Assembly: GCF_013032445.1 (NCBI RefSeq)
Contig: NZ_WQCA01000002.1
Coordinates: forward strand, 310,001 to 374,000
From: Ruegeria arenilitoris
GTDB lineage: Bacteria > Pseudomonadota > Alphaproteobacteria > Rhodobacterales > Rhodobacteraceae
Direction of reading: 5' to 3'
DNA: 64,000 nt
Shown here: piece after piece, positions 16,931 through 24,635 of the stretch
How the letters are laid out: each line of letters begins with the position of its first letter
How positions within the stretch are numbered: position 1 is the first letter of the stretch
The notes under the pieces: generated by a model
What the model was told of the DNA's origin: nothing
Seen by the model: the letters and a program-made list of their open reading frames with translations, nothing else
Database searches by the model: none
Program-made: the position numbers and the translations under genes

Positions 16931-17783
16931 TATGAACTTGATGAAGTCGAGGAATTTGCGTTCCGCCCAGGAAAGGGTCAAACAAGAGTAATCGGCAAGC
17001 GGCGCAAAGGTTGGGCATTCCGCTCAGCCGCGTGAGCCGCCGGATTGCTGAACTTGAGGATCATCTCGACATATAGCTTTTCGAAAGAACCACGCGCAAG
17101 GTACGCCTGACCGAAGAAGGTCGACGACTGCTGGATCGGTGTCAGGCTTCGATTGAAGCGCTCCAGGAGGTGGCTGGCTTTTCTGACGATATTGGACGCC
17201 ACACCATCCGCATCACAGCCCCCCCCTTTGGCCGCCCGCACAACCATTGGCCCGCGCTTGCTGGAGTTCGCGCGACAAAACCCGGACGTGAGTATTGACC
17301 TGACCACCACAACCGCAATGCTCGACTTCTTCCGGGATAATATCGACATTGCGTTCCGACTGGGTCCGCTGAGCGATTCCAGCCTCGTGGCCAAACGCCT
17401 CTGGTCCGTGCCCTACAGTTTTTGCGCAGGAGCTGGGTTCATTGCTGATAATGGTTTGGACCGCCTGACGCTCGATGAGCCAAGCAACTTGCCCGCAATC
17501 ATCTCGCGCCAACCCTGGGTTCTGCAAAATGGCCAGACCCTTCGACCCAGAGACGTAGTCCATTCAATAGATGATCTGGATATTGTGGCGGCTGCCGCTG
17601 CGCGAAACCTTGGGGTTGCCATCCGACATGATCAGGGGGCAGCTGCGCCCGCTTGAGATCAAGGGAGGCAACCCCATACAAAGGGAAATGTTTGTCGTCT
17701 ATCCAAGCCGCCGCTTGCTGCCCGACCGGATCAGGCGGTTGATAGATTTCATGGCCCTTTCAGATGCTCAACGAACAGCCTGA
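16931..17783 (+). pseudogene. LysR-family regulator, decayed (stop codon and frameshifts)
   Basis: Pieces of a LysR protein are visible in successive frames. ELDEVEEFAF (from about 16931) and QAAQRLGIPLSRVSRRIAEL (from 16996) belong to the helix-turn-helix. A TAG follows LDI at about 17074, where related proteins have an amino acid before LFERTTR. The frame shifts at a run of eight C (about 17218) into ARTTIGPRLLEFARQNPDVS, and again near 17625 into LRPLEI and REMFVVYPSRRLLPDRI. At least one stop and two frameshifts make it non-functional. Its tail overlaps the 3' end of the intact LysR gene on the other strand. Confidence 0.85.
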
Positions 17784-18636
17784 GCGGCATCATCGCCCGG
17801 TATTCTCTCGGGAAATAGATATAGAGGCCCGGCGTTTCACCGATATGGGGTTCAAGCACTGACTGGAGTAATCCTGCATCCAGCGCATCTTTGCAATACG
17901 CCTTGAACGTCAGGATCAAACCTTGCCCTTGCACCGCCAAGTCTACCGAAGCTGGCAAGGTATTTACCGCCAGATGTCCGCCCACGTCTACATCGTAGGT
18001 CGTTCCGTCGTTCACAAATGTCCATGGGGCGAGGTTGCCTGATGTTTGAAACCGATAGCGGATACACTCGTGACTCAAAAGATCGCCGGGGTGTTCTGGT
18101 GTGCCGTACTGAGCCAAATAGTCTGGACTAGCAAAGACCCCAAGCTGCAAAGGCGGAGTAAGGCGGATGGCAACCATGTCTTGGGTAATGCGGTCGCCAA
18201 GACGGAATCCGGCATGTAGTTCCTCGCCCAGTATGTCCGAGAACGCATCGGTGAAGGAAAACTCCAACTCGATCTCGGGATAAGCTTTACGGAAGGATTT
18301 CACTGCCGGGCCGACAAGAATTTTGTAGGCAAATTCAGGTATCGCCAAGCGCAATTTGCCACGAGCCTCGTGGCCAGTTGCCTTGGCGCTTTCTACGGCG
18401 TCGGCGAGTTGGTCAAAAGCTGGCCCGGCACCACGCAACAAAGCCCGCCCGGCTTCGGTCAGGCTCAGGGACCGCGTAGTTCGTATGATCAACGCAGTCC
18501 CAAGTTGGGTCTCTAGCGTCTTTAGCTGATGGCTCACGGTGGATGGCTGAAGTCCAAGCCTGTTTGCCGCACCTTTGAACGACCCCTCACGGGCGATGGC
18601 ATCGAAGATTTCAAGAGTTGAAAGTGGTAAGCGCAT
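17749..18636 (-). CDS. LysR-family transcriptional regulator
   Basis: A 295-residue LysR protein from ATG 18636. The N-terminal helix-turn-helix reads LSTLEIFDAIAREGSFKGAA and LGLQPSTVSHQLKTLE, and the rest is the periplasmic-binding-like effector domain. The frame is open farther upstream (to 18840), but that part overlaps the divergent promoter and gene. It faces the hydrolase gene at 18746 across 109 AT-rich bases, the classic arrangement in which a LysR protein controls the divergent operon. The effector is unknown. It is not a close relative of the decayed LysR gene next door, judging by the differing helix-turn-helix sequence. Confidence 0.9.
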   Translation of the reverse strand: MRLPLSTLEIFDAIAREGSFKGAANRLGLQPSTVSHQLKTLETQLGTALIIRTTRSLSLTEAGRALLRGAGPAFDQLADAVESAKATGHEARGKLRLAIPEFAYKILVGPAVKSFRKAYPEIELEFSFTDAFSDILGEELHAGFRLGDRITQDMVAIRLTPPLQLGVFASPDYLAQYGTPEHPGDLLSHECIRYRFQTSGNLAPWTFVNDGTTYDVDVGGHLAVNTLPASVDLAVQGQGLILTFKAYCKDALDAGLLQSVLEPHIGETPGLYIYFPREYRAMMPLRLFVEHLKGP

Positions 18637-18745
18637 TATTCGATATAATACATGTAAGTTGTGAAAAGTACCAATATTATCATTTTTATGTGTATCAATT
18701 ATCTCTTTCTTCAACATCAATTCTTGGCAAATGGGAGTGTCCAAG
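18637..18745. promoter_or_regulatory. Divergent promoter between lysR and the hydrolase-NTF2 operon
   Basis: The 109 bases are strongly AT-rich, unlike the flanking genes. A six-base inverted repeat, TCTTGG (18722-18727) and CCAAGA (18741-18746), frames the GGGAG ribosome site and touches the hydrolase ATG. LysR sites typically lie in such spacers, but no T-N11-A site stands out. Confidence 0.45.
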
Positions 18746-19639
18746 ATGACCCTTATCAACTTGCAGAACACACCGACAAAGGCAGGTGTCACTTCCGAGG
18801 CCGTTAGCTTTGACAGCAACGGCGTCACCCTCAAAGGCACGCTTTACAAGCCCGAAGGCGCAACAGGCGCTTTGCCTGGTGCAATTGTCACCGGCGCCTG
18901 GACCACCGTGAAGGAACAGATGCCCGGCACCTATGCTCGTGAGCTTGCATTGCGCGGCATGGCAGCCTTGGCGTTTGACTTCACCGGTTGGGGCGAGAGC
19001 GGTGGTGCAACTCGCTACGTTGAAAACCCGGCGGTGAAGACCGCCGACATCAAAGCGGCGACGGATTATATGGCCGGTCGGGATGATATTGCGGCTCTCT
19101 CTGGTCTGGGCGTCTGCGCCTCGTCCGGCTACATGGCCGAAGCTGTTGCCGATGACGACCGCCTGAGCAAGTTGGCGCTCGTGGCCCCGTGGCTGCACGA
19201 CCCGGATATGGCAGAAGGCATCTACGGCGGGCATGACACCGCGCGAGGCCTGATCGCGGCCAGCGAAGCAGACGATGGCGCTGTTCTGACAGCAGCCAGC
19301 ACGACCGACAATACCGCACCGATGTTCAACGCACCGTATTATACCGAAGGAAACCGGGGCCTGATTGCCGCCTATGACAACAAGTTTGCGGTGGCGACCT
19401 GGAAACCATGGCTGACCTATGATGCGCAAGCATCGGCGGATCGTTTGTCCAAACCGATGATGATGGTTGGCTCGGCTTCAATCGCTCTCCCCACTGGTGC
19501 TGCGGCTTACGAAGCGCGAACCAAAGCGCCGTTGGAAAAGACCTGGTTGGGCGACGATGTCACGCAATTCGACTTCTACGACCGTGCGGATGCCGTGAAA
19601 GCCTCGGCTGATGCAGTTGCTGACTTCTTCAAAGCCTAA
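18746..19639 (+). CDS. Alpha/beta hydrolase (dienelactone hydrolase / YcjY-like)
   Basis: A 297-residue cytoplasmic hydrolase with no signal peptide. It shows an oxyanion-side segment AIVTGAWTTVKEQMPGTYA, AFDFTGWGESGG, and the nucleophile elbow GVCASSGYMA, as in YcjY-like proteins. The C-terminal LGDDVTQFDFYDRADAV region would provide the acid and His positions, though a catalytic His is not obvious. The ATG at 18746 has a GGGAG site upstream; an ATG at 18731 would add five residues. It opens the operon opposite the LysR gene. The substrate is unknown. Confidence 0.8.
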   Translation: MTLINLQNTPTKAGVTSEAVSFDSNGVTLKGTLYKPEGATGALPGAIVTGAWTTVKEQMPGTYARELALRGMAALAFDFTGWGESGGATRYVENPAVKTADIKAATDYMAGRDDIAALSGLGVCASSGYMAEAVADDDRLSKLALVAPWLHDPDMAEGIYGGHDTARGLIAASEADDGAVLTAASTTDNTAPMFNAPYYTEGNRGLIAAYDNKFAVATWKPWLTYDAQASADRLSKPMMMVGSASIALPTGAAAYEARTKAPLEKTWLGDDVTQFDFYDRADAVKASADAVADFFKA

Positions 19640-19654
19640 ACCAAGGAGAACGTG

Positions 19655-20146
19655 ATGAACAAACTAACCAAAACAATCGCCGTTGCTGCAACTCTCTGTG
19701 CAAAAAGTGCGTTCGCCCAGTCGCCAGAAGACAACATCAAAGTTGTACAAGACTTCTTCGCGGCTTACGGAAACAACGACCTCGACGGCATCGCCGCAGT
19801 CATGGACGAAAATGTACGTTGGCACATTCCTGGTCGCCATCCTTTGTCCGGAACCAAGAATGGTCGTGACGAGGTTTTAGCCTTATTCGCAGAACTTGGC
19901 AGCGCCGGATTTAAGGCAGATCCGATCTATTTCGGAGCCGATGAAAGCTATGTCGTGGATATCCATCGGGGCTGGTCCAATGTGGAGGGCAAACCCAATG
20001 TCGATACCACATGGGCGCTGGTCTACCGGATCGAAGATGGCAAAATCGTCGAAGCCACAAACCTATCTGCGGATCAGGATGCGGCCAACACCTTCTTTTG
20101 GTCAAACTACGACCTGAAACCGATCCCGGAACGTCTGGCTAACTAG
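19655..20146 (+). CDS. Secreted NTF2/SnoaL-like protein (first of five)
   Basis: A 163-residue protein. Residues 1-22 are a signal peptide ending AFAQ, and the mature part has the SnoaL/NTF2 cone fold pattern: VVQDFFAAYGNNDLDGIAAVMDENVRW, HPLSGTKNGRDEVLALF and a C-terminal W-LVYRIEDGKIVEA. The fold serves as small-molecule isomerase, hydrolase or binding protein. An AAGGAG site precedes a GTG-ATG pair, and the ATG at 19655 is preferred. It follows the hydrolase by 15 bases, so the two are likely co-transcribed. Confidence 0.8.
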   Translation: MNKLTKTIAVAATLCAKSAFAQSPEDNIKVVQDFFAAYGNNDLDGIAAVMDENVRWHIPGRHPLSGTKNGRDEVLALFAELGSAGFKADPIYFGADESYVVDIHRGWSNVEGKPNVDTTWALVYRIEDGKIVEATNLSADQDAANTFFWSNYDLKPIPERLAN

Positions 20147-20212
20147 GGCAAACTCCGAGGTGCCAATGGGTCTATTCCCATAGTGCCTCGAACCCGGAAC
20201 TTAGAGGCCGTC

Positions 20213-20596
20213 ATGACCCGAAATGAACTCGAAATCTTTGCCCGCATGTTTTTCGGCAAAGTGGATGCTCAGAATGCAGAAGATCTGCGTCCGTATATTG
20301 CGAGTGACATCCGACTGCAGATGGCAAACCTGGATCCTACCAGAGGCGCAGATGAGATGATCGTGGCCTTCAAGGCAACTGAAGAGAGATTTAGGTCAAT
20401 TCATCACGATATCCTTGGGGTTTGGACAGGCGACGGCGAGCATGGCCCGGTGGTCAGTGTCGAAGCCATAGCACGTTATAAGATTTTCGATGGCCGCAAG
20501 GTGTCGCTTCCGGTCACCAGCACGCTGCGGTTGACCCAGGATGGCAAAGTCTCAGACTACCGGATTTTCATGGACCCAGGCCCGGCATTCGCTTGA
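20213..20596 (+). CDS. NTF2/SnoaL-like protein (second of five)
   Basis: A 127-residue cytoplasmic protein with the NTF2-like order helix-sheet: ELEIFARMFFGKVDAQNAED, then LRPYIASDIRLQMANLDPTRGADEMIVAF and the closing strand pair TSTLRLTQDGKVSDYRIFMD. Start ATG 20213 follows an AGAGG site; a longer frame to 20183 is unlikely. It lies 66 bases after the secreted copy. No function can be named beyond the fold. Confidence 0.78.
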   Translation: MTRNELEIFARMFFGKVDAQNAEDLRPYIASDIRLQMANLDPTRGADEMIVAFKATEERFRSIHHDILGVWTGDGEHGPVVSVEAIARYKIFDGRKVSLPVTSTLRLTQDGKVSDYRIFMDPGPAFA

Positions 20597-20609
20597 ACGA
20601 CAACTTGAA

Positions 20610-21047
20610 ATGGACACCATCATGGCCACAGCTTCTGATCGCAATAAATCCACTGTCAGCGCTTTCTTCGCCGCGCTCGAAAGCGAAGACCCGAAAGCCG
20701 TGGCCGCGCTCTTTGCGGAGGATGGCAAACACATCAATCCATACAATTGCGGTGTTTTTCCAACCGGCGCCGAAGGTCGCGAGGCAATTGAGGCTTACTG
20801 GGCTCCAACGTTTCCGAACTTCGAAGGGATGACCTTCCCGATTCACGAGATGCTGGACATGGAGGGTAGGGCCGTCTTTGTCCGCTACACTGGGCGGATC
20901 AAGCTAAAAAATGATGCCGGGTGGTATGAGAATGACTACTATTCGACTTTCAAATTCAACGACGCGGGTGAGATCACGGAATATGTTGAGATCTTCAACC
21001 CTGTGACCGCAGCCAAGGGCTTTGGCCTCTTGGAACAGCTAAAGTAG
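20610..21047 (+). CDS. NTF2/SnoaL-like protein (third of five)
   Basis: A 145-residue protein with a clear SnoaL pattern: VSAFFAALESEDPKAVAALF, the loop GAEGREAIEAYWAPTFPNF, and strands FVRYTGRIKLKNDAGWYENDYY and DAGEITEYVEIFNPV. ATG 20610 is assumed; ATG 20622 is equally possible because neither has a strong ribosome site. Such proteins often act as ketosteroid-isomerase-like enzymes. Only 13 bases separate it from the preceding gene. Confidence 0.78.
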   Translation: MDTIMATASDRNKSTVSAFFAALESEDPKAVAALFAEDGKHINPYNCGVFPTGAEGREAIEAYWAPTFPNFEGMTFPIHEMLDMEGRAVFVRYTGRIKLKNDAGWYENDYYSTFKFNDAGEITEYVEIFNPVTAAKGFGLLEQLK

Positions 21048-21056
21048 GGGAGCGTC

Positions 21057-21497
21057 ATGACCCAAGACATCACCAACACCGTGCAGAAATTCTTCGCCGC
21101 CATAGACAAGCGGGATTGGGACGGCGCTGAATCCCTCATGACCAACCCATTCCATCTGGACTATTCCAGCTTTGGCGCGCCAGAAGGCGCAGACCTCGTA
21201 CCCATCGACATACTAACCGGCTGGAAAGCAATGCTTCCCGGATTCGACCAAACACACCACCAACTAGGTCCCTTGGACATCACGCAGGACGGTAGTTCAG
21301 CAACCGTCCAAGCATATGTCACCGCGACTCATCAGATCACCGAGGCTGAAGGCGGGGAGCTATGGACCGTCTATGGCAGCTATGTCCTGACTTTAGTGAA
21401 TGATGGCGGATGGAAACTGTCCGGCAATACGTTCACGTTCAAATTCCTTCAAGGCAACGCCAATCTTCCCGCCATGGCACAGGAGCGTGCGGCATGA
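21057..21497 (+). CDS. NTF2/SnoaL-like protein (fourth of five)
   Basis: A 146-residue protein. The fold is shown by TVQKFFAAIDKRDWDGAESL, the middle LTGWKAMLPGFDQTHHQLGPL and the closing VYGSYVLTLVNDGGWKLSGN. A GGGGAG site lies before ATG 21057, ten bases after the previous stop. No signal peptide. Its stop overlaps the ATG of the next gene (ATGA at 21494), so translation of the two is coupled. Confidence 0.8.
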   Translation: MTQDITNTVQKFFAAIDKRDWDGAESLMTNPFHLDYSSFGAPEGADLVPIDILTGWKAMLPGFDQTHHQLGPLDITQDGSSATVQAYVTATHQITEAEGGELWTVYGSYVLTLVNDGGWKLSGNTFTFKFLQGNANLPAMAQERAA

Positions 21498-21859
21498 TCC
21501 GGGCAGTTATTCTTGCACTGCTTTCCACACCTGCAATGGCTCAAGACCTTCCAGTGGCGATTCAGTGCTATCAAACCAGTGCAAATGCCGAGGACATCGA
21601 CGCCTACATGGGCTGCTTAACCGAAGACGCCGAAATCATCGATGTGTCGCGCACCTTCTCTGGCGCAGGCGCCATTCGCCCCAGGGCCATGCGCGAAGTC
21701 ATTCCTAACGGCGACACCTTCCGCCATCGGGAGATTCTGGAGCAGTCGGACGGCTATGCCAAAACAGAGGTGAACTGGCTGTCTTGGGTGGTGCATTATT
21801 CCTATTGGTGGGACGCCGAGGGTAAGATCACCAAGATGTCCCTACAATATGCGGAGTGA
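21494..21859 (+). CDS. Secreted NTF2/SnoaL-like protein (fifth of five)
   Basis: A 121-residue protein beginning with a short signal peptide (MIRAVILALLSTPAMAQ). The rest follows the NTF2-like plan: VAIQCYQTSANAEDIDAYMG, ISR-like FSGAGAIRPRAMREVIP and the closing strands VNWLSWVVHYSYWWDAEGKI. ATG 21494 overlaps the previous stop as ATGA, which decides the start over the longer frame from 21410. It is the second exported member of the run. Confidence 0.75.
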   Translation: MIRAVILALLSTPAMAQDLPVAIQCYQTSANAEDIDAYMGCLTEDAEIIDVSRTFSGAGAIRPRAMREVIPNGDTFRHREILEQSDGYAKTEVNWLSWVVHYSYWWDAEGKITKMSLQYAE

Positions 21860-21863
21860 TCAG

Positions 21864-22520
21864 ATGAGGCGTGCTTTGGTGACAGGTGGCAATCGTGGCA
21901 TCGGTCTGGCAATTGCTCAGGGGCTGGCCGACCGTGGGTTTGAGGTGGTGATCGGTGCGCGTAGTGCCAAAGCCGGACAAGATGCCGCCGAGCAGGTCGG
22001 TGCCAGCGCAGTGGAACTGGATGTGGCCAACCCTGAGAGCATTGCCCGAGCCGTTCAAGCGATTGGCGCGGTTGATGTGCTGGTGAATAATGCAGGCATC
22101 CTCGGAACTGGCGGCCTTCTTGATGACCCTCAGGATTTCGCAGCCTCGATGGCCGTGATGGTCCACGGGCCCTATCTCCTGATGCATCACCTGACGCCGC
22201 ATATGGTGGCGCAGGGCTACGGGCGAGTGGTGAATGTGTCTTCAGGCTGGGGTGCATTTTCTGATGGGGTCAATGGACCTGCATCCTACGGCGTGGCCAA
22301 GGCCGCTTTGAACGCACTTACAGTCGCCAGCGCGCGGACTCTGCCAGCCAACGTAAAGGTCAACGCCATGTGCCCTGGCTGGGTGAGAACCCGCATGGGC
22401 GGCGGGGGTGCAAACCGTTCACCCGAACAAGGTGCTGACACGGCGATCTGGCTCGGAAATTTGGAAGATACTGGGCCAACCGGGAAATTCTTCAAAGACA
22501 GAAAAGAAATCTATTGGTGA
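21864..22520 (+). CDS. Short-chain dehydrogenase/reductase
   Basis: A 218-residue classical SDR. The cofactor motif is TGGNRGIGLA near the N-terminus, followed by NNAGILG and the catalytic Ser (NVSSGWG) and Tyr-x3-Lys (YGVAKAAL). Usual length is about 250, so it is slightly short. The Ser and Tyr positions look intact. The ATG at 21864 has a GGAG site seven bases upstream; ATG 21849 would overlap the previous gene. It ends the operon of hydrolase and NTF2-like genes and probably acts on the same unknown substrate. Confidence 0.85.
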   Translation: MRRALVTGGNRGIGLAIAQGLADRGFEVVIGARSAKAGQDAAEQVGASAVELDVANPESIARAVQAIGAVDVLVNNAGILGTGGLLDDPQDFAASMAVMVHGPYLLMHHLTPHMVAQGYGRVVNVSSGWGAFSDGVNGPASYGVAKAALNALTVASARTLPANVKVNAMCPGWVRTRMGGGGANRSPEQGADTAIWLGNLEDTGPTGKFFKDRKEIYW

Positions 22521-22607
22521 AAGCGGCCATTCGTGCATCGCAGCATCGGCGATTTTTGGCTCACAGTCGCCGCTGGCCGAGAGAATCTGCGCCTAGGACT
22601 TACACGC

Positions 22608-23090
22608 TCAAGGGCGCTCATTTGACAAGGCAAGTGTGTTAGTCAGATCCCGCTGGTCAACGCTTTCAAAAACAATGGACGTTTCAATGCGGCTGATCTC
22701 TTCGCGCGAAGAAAACCGCTCTACAACCAGTCGATGCAGGTGAGACGTATCCCGCGTCACAACTTCTACAATCGCGTCGAAGCGCCCACCGATCATTCGG
22801 CCCGCACGAACCTCTGGGATTTTCAAAATTTCTCTGAGAAATCGATCAAGTTCCGTTTTCTGATGTTCGGCCATCTGGATGAAAAGCAGCGCCTTGAGCG
22901 ACAGGCCCAGCCGATCCAGCCGGACATCCGTATATGTTCCCGCAATCAGGTCGCTTTCCTGCAGCCGCTTCAGTCGTTCATGGACGCTTGAAGCCGCAAG
23001 ACCAACCGCATGAGAGAGCTCCTTGTTGGTCATCCGCGCATTCTTCGACAAAAGCGCCAAAATCCGTTGATCTGTTCGGTCGATTTCCAT
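22608..23090 (-). CDS. Lrp/AsnC-family transcriptional regulator
   Basis: A 160-residue protein from ATG 23090 (MEIDRTDQRILALLSKNARM). The winged helix-turn-helix reads NKELSHAVGLAASSVHERLKRL, and the C-terminal RAM domain includes LIAGTYTDVRLDRLGL and AIVEVVTRD. The frame extends upstream to 23153, but the ATG has an AAGGG ribosome site. It is divergent from the LysE-type exporter gene, the usual position of a regulator that senses an amino acid and controls its efflux. Confidence 0.9.
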   Translation of the reverse strand: MEIDRTDQRILALLSKNARMTNKELSHAVGLAASSVHERLKRLQESDLIAGTYTDVRLDRLGLSLKALLFIQMAEHQKTELDRFLREILKIPEVRAGRMIGGRFDAIVEVVTRDTSHLHRLVVERFSSREEISRIETSIVFESVDQRDLTNTLALSNERP

Positions 23091-23220
23091 TTTGAGCCCT
23101 TCTTCCCGAAATCGTTTCGATGGCTCCGGCAATAACCGGATGATAAACGTCAATTACCCAAAATATAGAACTAAGTTCTGCGTAACGTCGATTTTGACAA
23201 AACAAATATGGGGATGTGCA

Positions 23221-23808
23221 ATGGAACTCTCAGCTTTCTTCGCTTTCGCGCTCATAGCCTCCGTCACACCCGGGCCATCGAATGTTTTGCTGACAACGGT
23301 TGGCGCACGGATGGGCATTTTGCGCGGCGTGCCCGCCCTTCTGGGAACGGTTGTGGGCACGGGCCTCGTTCTGTTCATCGTTGGGTTCGGTCTTGGCGCA
23401 ACTCTGCTGGAGAACGACATGGCCTTGTCTGCGCTGCGCTTCGTAGGGATGGGAGCACTCCTCTGGTTGGCTTGGATGATTGCAACCGCACCAGTTGAGG
23501 ACACTGCAAAACAGGACGACACTAAGGTTTTAGGATTTTTGCCAGCGTTCCTGCTTCAATGGTTGAACCCCAAGGCATGGATTATCTCGGTGTCGATTGT
23601 CGGGGCGTTCATGGCCGCAGATGGGTCTGCCTTCCTACAGGCGAGTACGCTTAGCGCGGTGTTCATTTCTGCTGCCATTCTGGGATGTTTCCCATGGCTG
23701 GCCAGCGGGGCCGCCCTACGCAAGCTCTTACAGAACCCAACGGTTGCTCGATTCTTCAACTATACCCTTGGCTTAAGTCTCGCCGCATCCATGATCACGA
23801 TTATCTGA
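23221..23808 (+). CDS. LysE-family amino acid exporter
   Basis: A 195-residue inner-membrane protein with five to six hydrophobic helices. The family motif TPGPSNVLLTTVGARMG sits near residue 16, and LNPKAWIISVSIVGAF in the middle. Members export basic or hydrophilic amino acids. The ATG at 23221 has a GGGG site upstream; the frame continues to 23092 but that part lies in the divergent promoter. It runs with the DUF2000 gene, with 14 bases between them. Confidence 0.88.
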   Translation: MELSAFFAFALIASVTPGPSNVLLTTVGARMGILRGVPALLGTVVGTGLVLFIVGFGLGATLLENDMALSALRFVGMGALLWLAWMIATAPVEDTAKQDDTKVLGFLPAFLLQWLNPKAWIISVSIVGAFMAADGSAFLQASTLSAVFISAAILGCFPWLASGAALRKLLQNPTVARFFNYTLGLSLAASMITII

Positions 23809-23822
23809 GAAGGAACACAAAC

Positions 23823-24230
23823 TTGTTCGATACGAAAATCGCCATCATTGTCCGCGATGACTTAGCCACATGGCAGAAACTGAATGTCACTGCGTTTCTG
23901 ATGAGTGGTATCACTGGGGCAAATCCTGACCTGATCGGCAAACATTACGAGGACTGTGACGGTAACACGCATCTGCCGATGAGTGTTCAGCCTGTAATCG
24001 TTTTGTCAGGCGCGGCCAATGTGCTGACCAACATCCAAAATCGAGCGCGCGCCAGAGGTGTCGAAACTGTGGCTTACATTGAGGAAATGTTTGCCACAGG
24101 GCACGACGACGCCAATCGGGCGGTTTTTGCAGAACATGGCCCCGACGAGGCCAATACTGTTGGCATCGCCTTGCGCGCCGAAAAGAAGATCGTGGACAAG
24201 ATCACCAAGGGCGCAAAAATGCATGGATGA
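23823..24230 (+). CDS. DUF2000 family protein
   Basis: A 135-residue protein of the DUF2000 family, recognised by FDTKIAIIVRDDLATWQKLNV, TAFLMSGITGANPDLIG and MSVQPVIVLSG. The likely start is TTG at 23823, eight bases after an AGAAGGA ribosome site (23809-23815). The function is unknown, but the family often sits beside LysE exporters and Lrp regulators, as here. Confidence 0.82.
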   Translation: MFDTKIAIIVRDDLATWQKLNVTAFLMSGITGANPDLIGKHYEDCDGNTHLPMSVQPVIVLSGAANVLTNIQNRARARGVETVAYIEEMFATGHDDANRAVFAEHGPDEANTVGIALRAEKKIVDKITKGAKMHG

Positions 24231-24635
24231 CTTGCCCAGATCGCTCCGTTGGTAAAGCCCGCAGCGAACATTCATTCGTGGCGCAGCATTCGAATAAATG
24301 GGCTCGCTCCCGACATTCTCTGCATTCCGTCTCAATGGCAACTGAGCTGTATTGGCGCGCCGGTTGCTGAGCACTTAGACGAACCGTTCACTCAACCGGA
24401 GATCGCTTCACATAACACCCATTCAGTGATGTTCTCGGTTCGTTACGTGAGCCGGTTTCAACTAAAACGTGTGGCGTTTCAGCACGAAGTGCGGGAAGCG
24501 GACTTTAACTACGCGTGCGAAGAGCTTAAGTTCACGGTCATGAAACCGTACATTCGATTCCTGCCCTGTCCGCAATTTGCCCCGGCGAAAGAGTTCATCT
24601 GACTAGGACGCAGGCTGTAGTGACGGCGTCGTAGA
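24231..24635. other. Intergenic region, nothing recognised
   Basis: About 400 bases between the LysE/DUF2000 genes and the membrane-protein gene. A 117-codon frame (24249-24602) has no recognisable motif and starts on a non-ATG codon, so it is left out. This is the likely left boundary of the atypical block that follows. Confidence 0.55.

Noticed and set aside
17571-17783. Separate short gene at the end of the LysR pseudogene
   Set aside because: The frame continues the LysR C-terminus after a frameshift; it is part of the same pseudogene.
24249-24602. 117-codon frame on the plus strand
   Set aside because: No motif and a non-ATG start; left as unannotated spacer.
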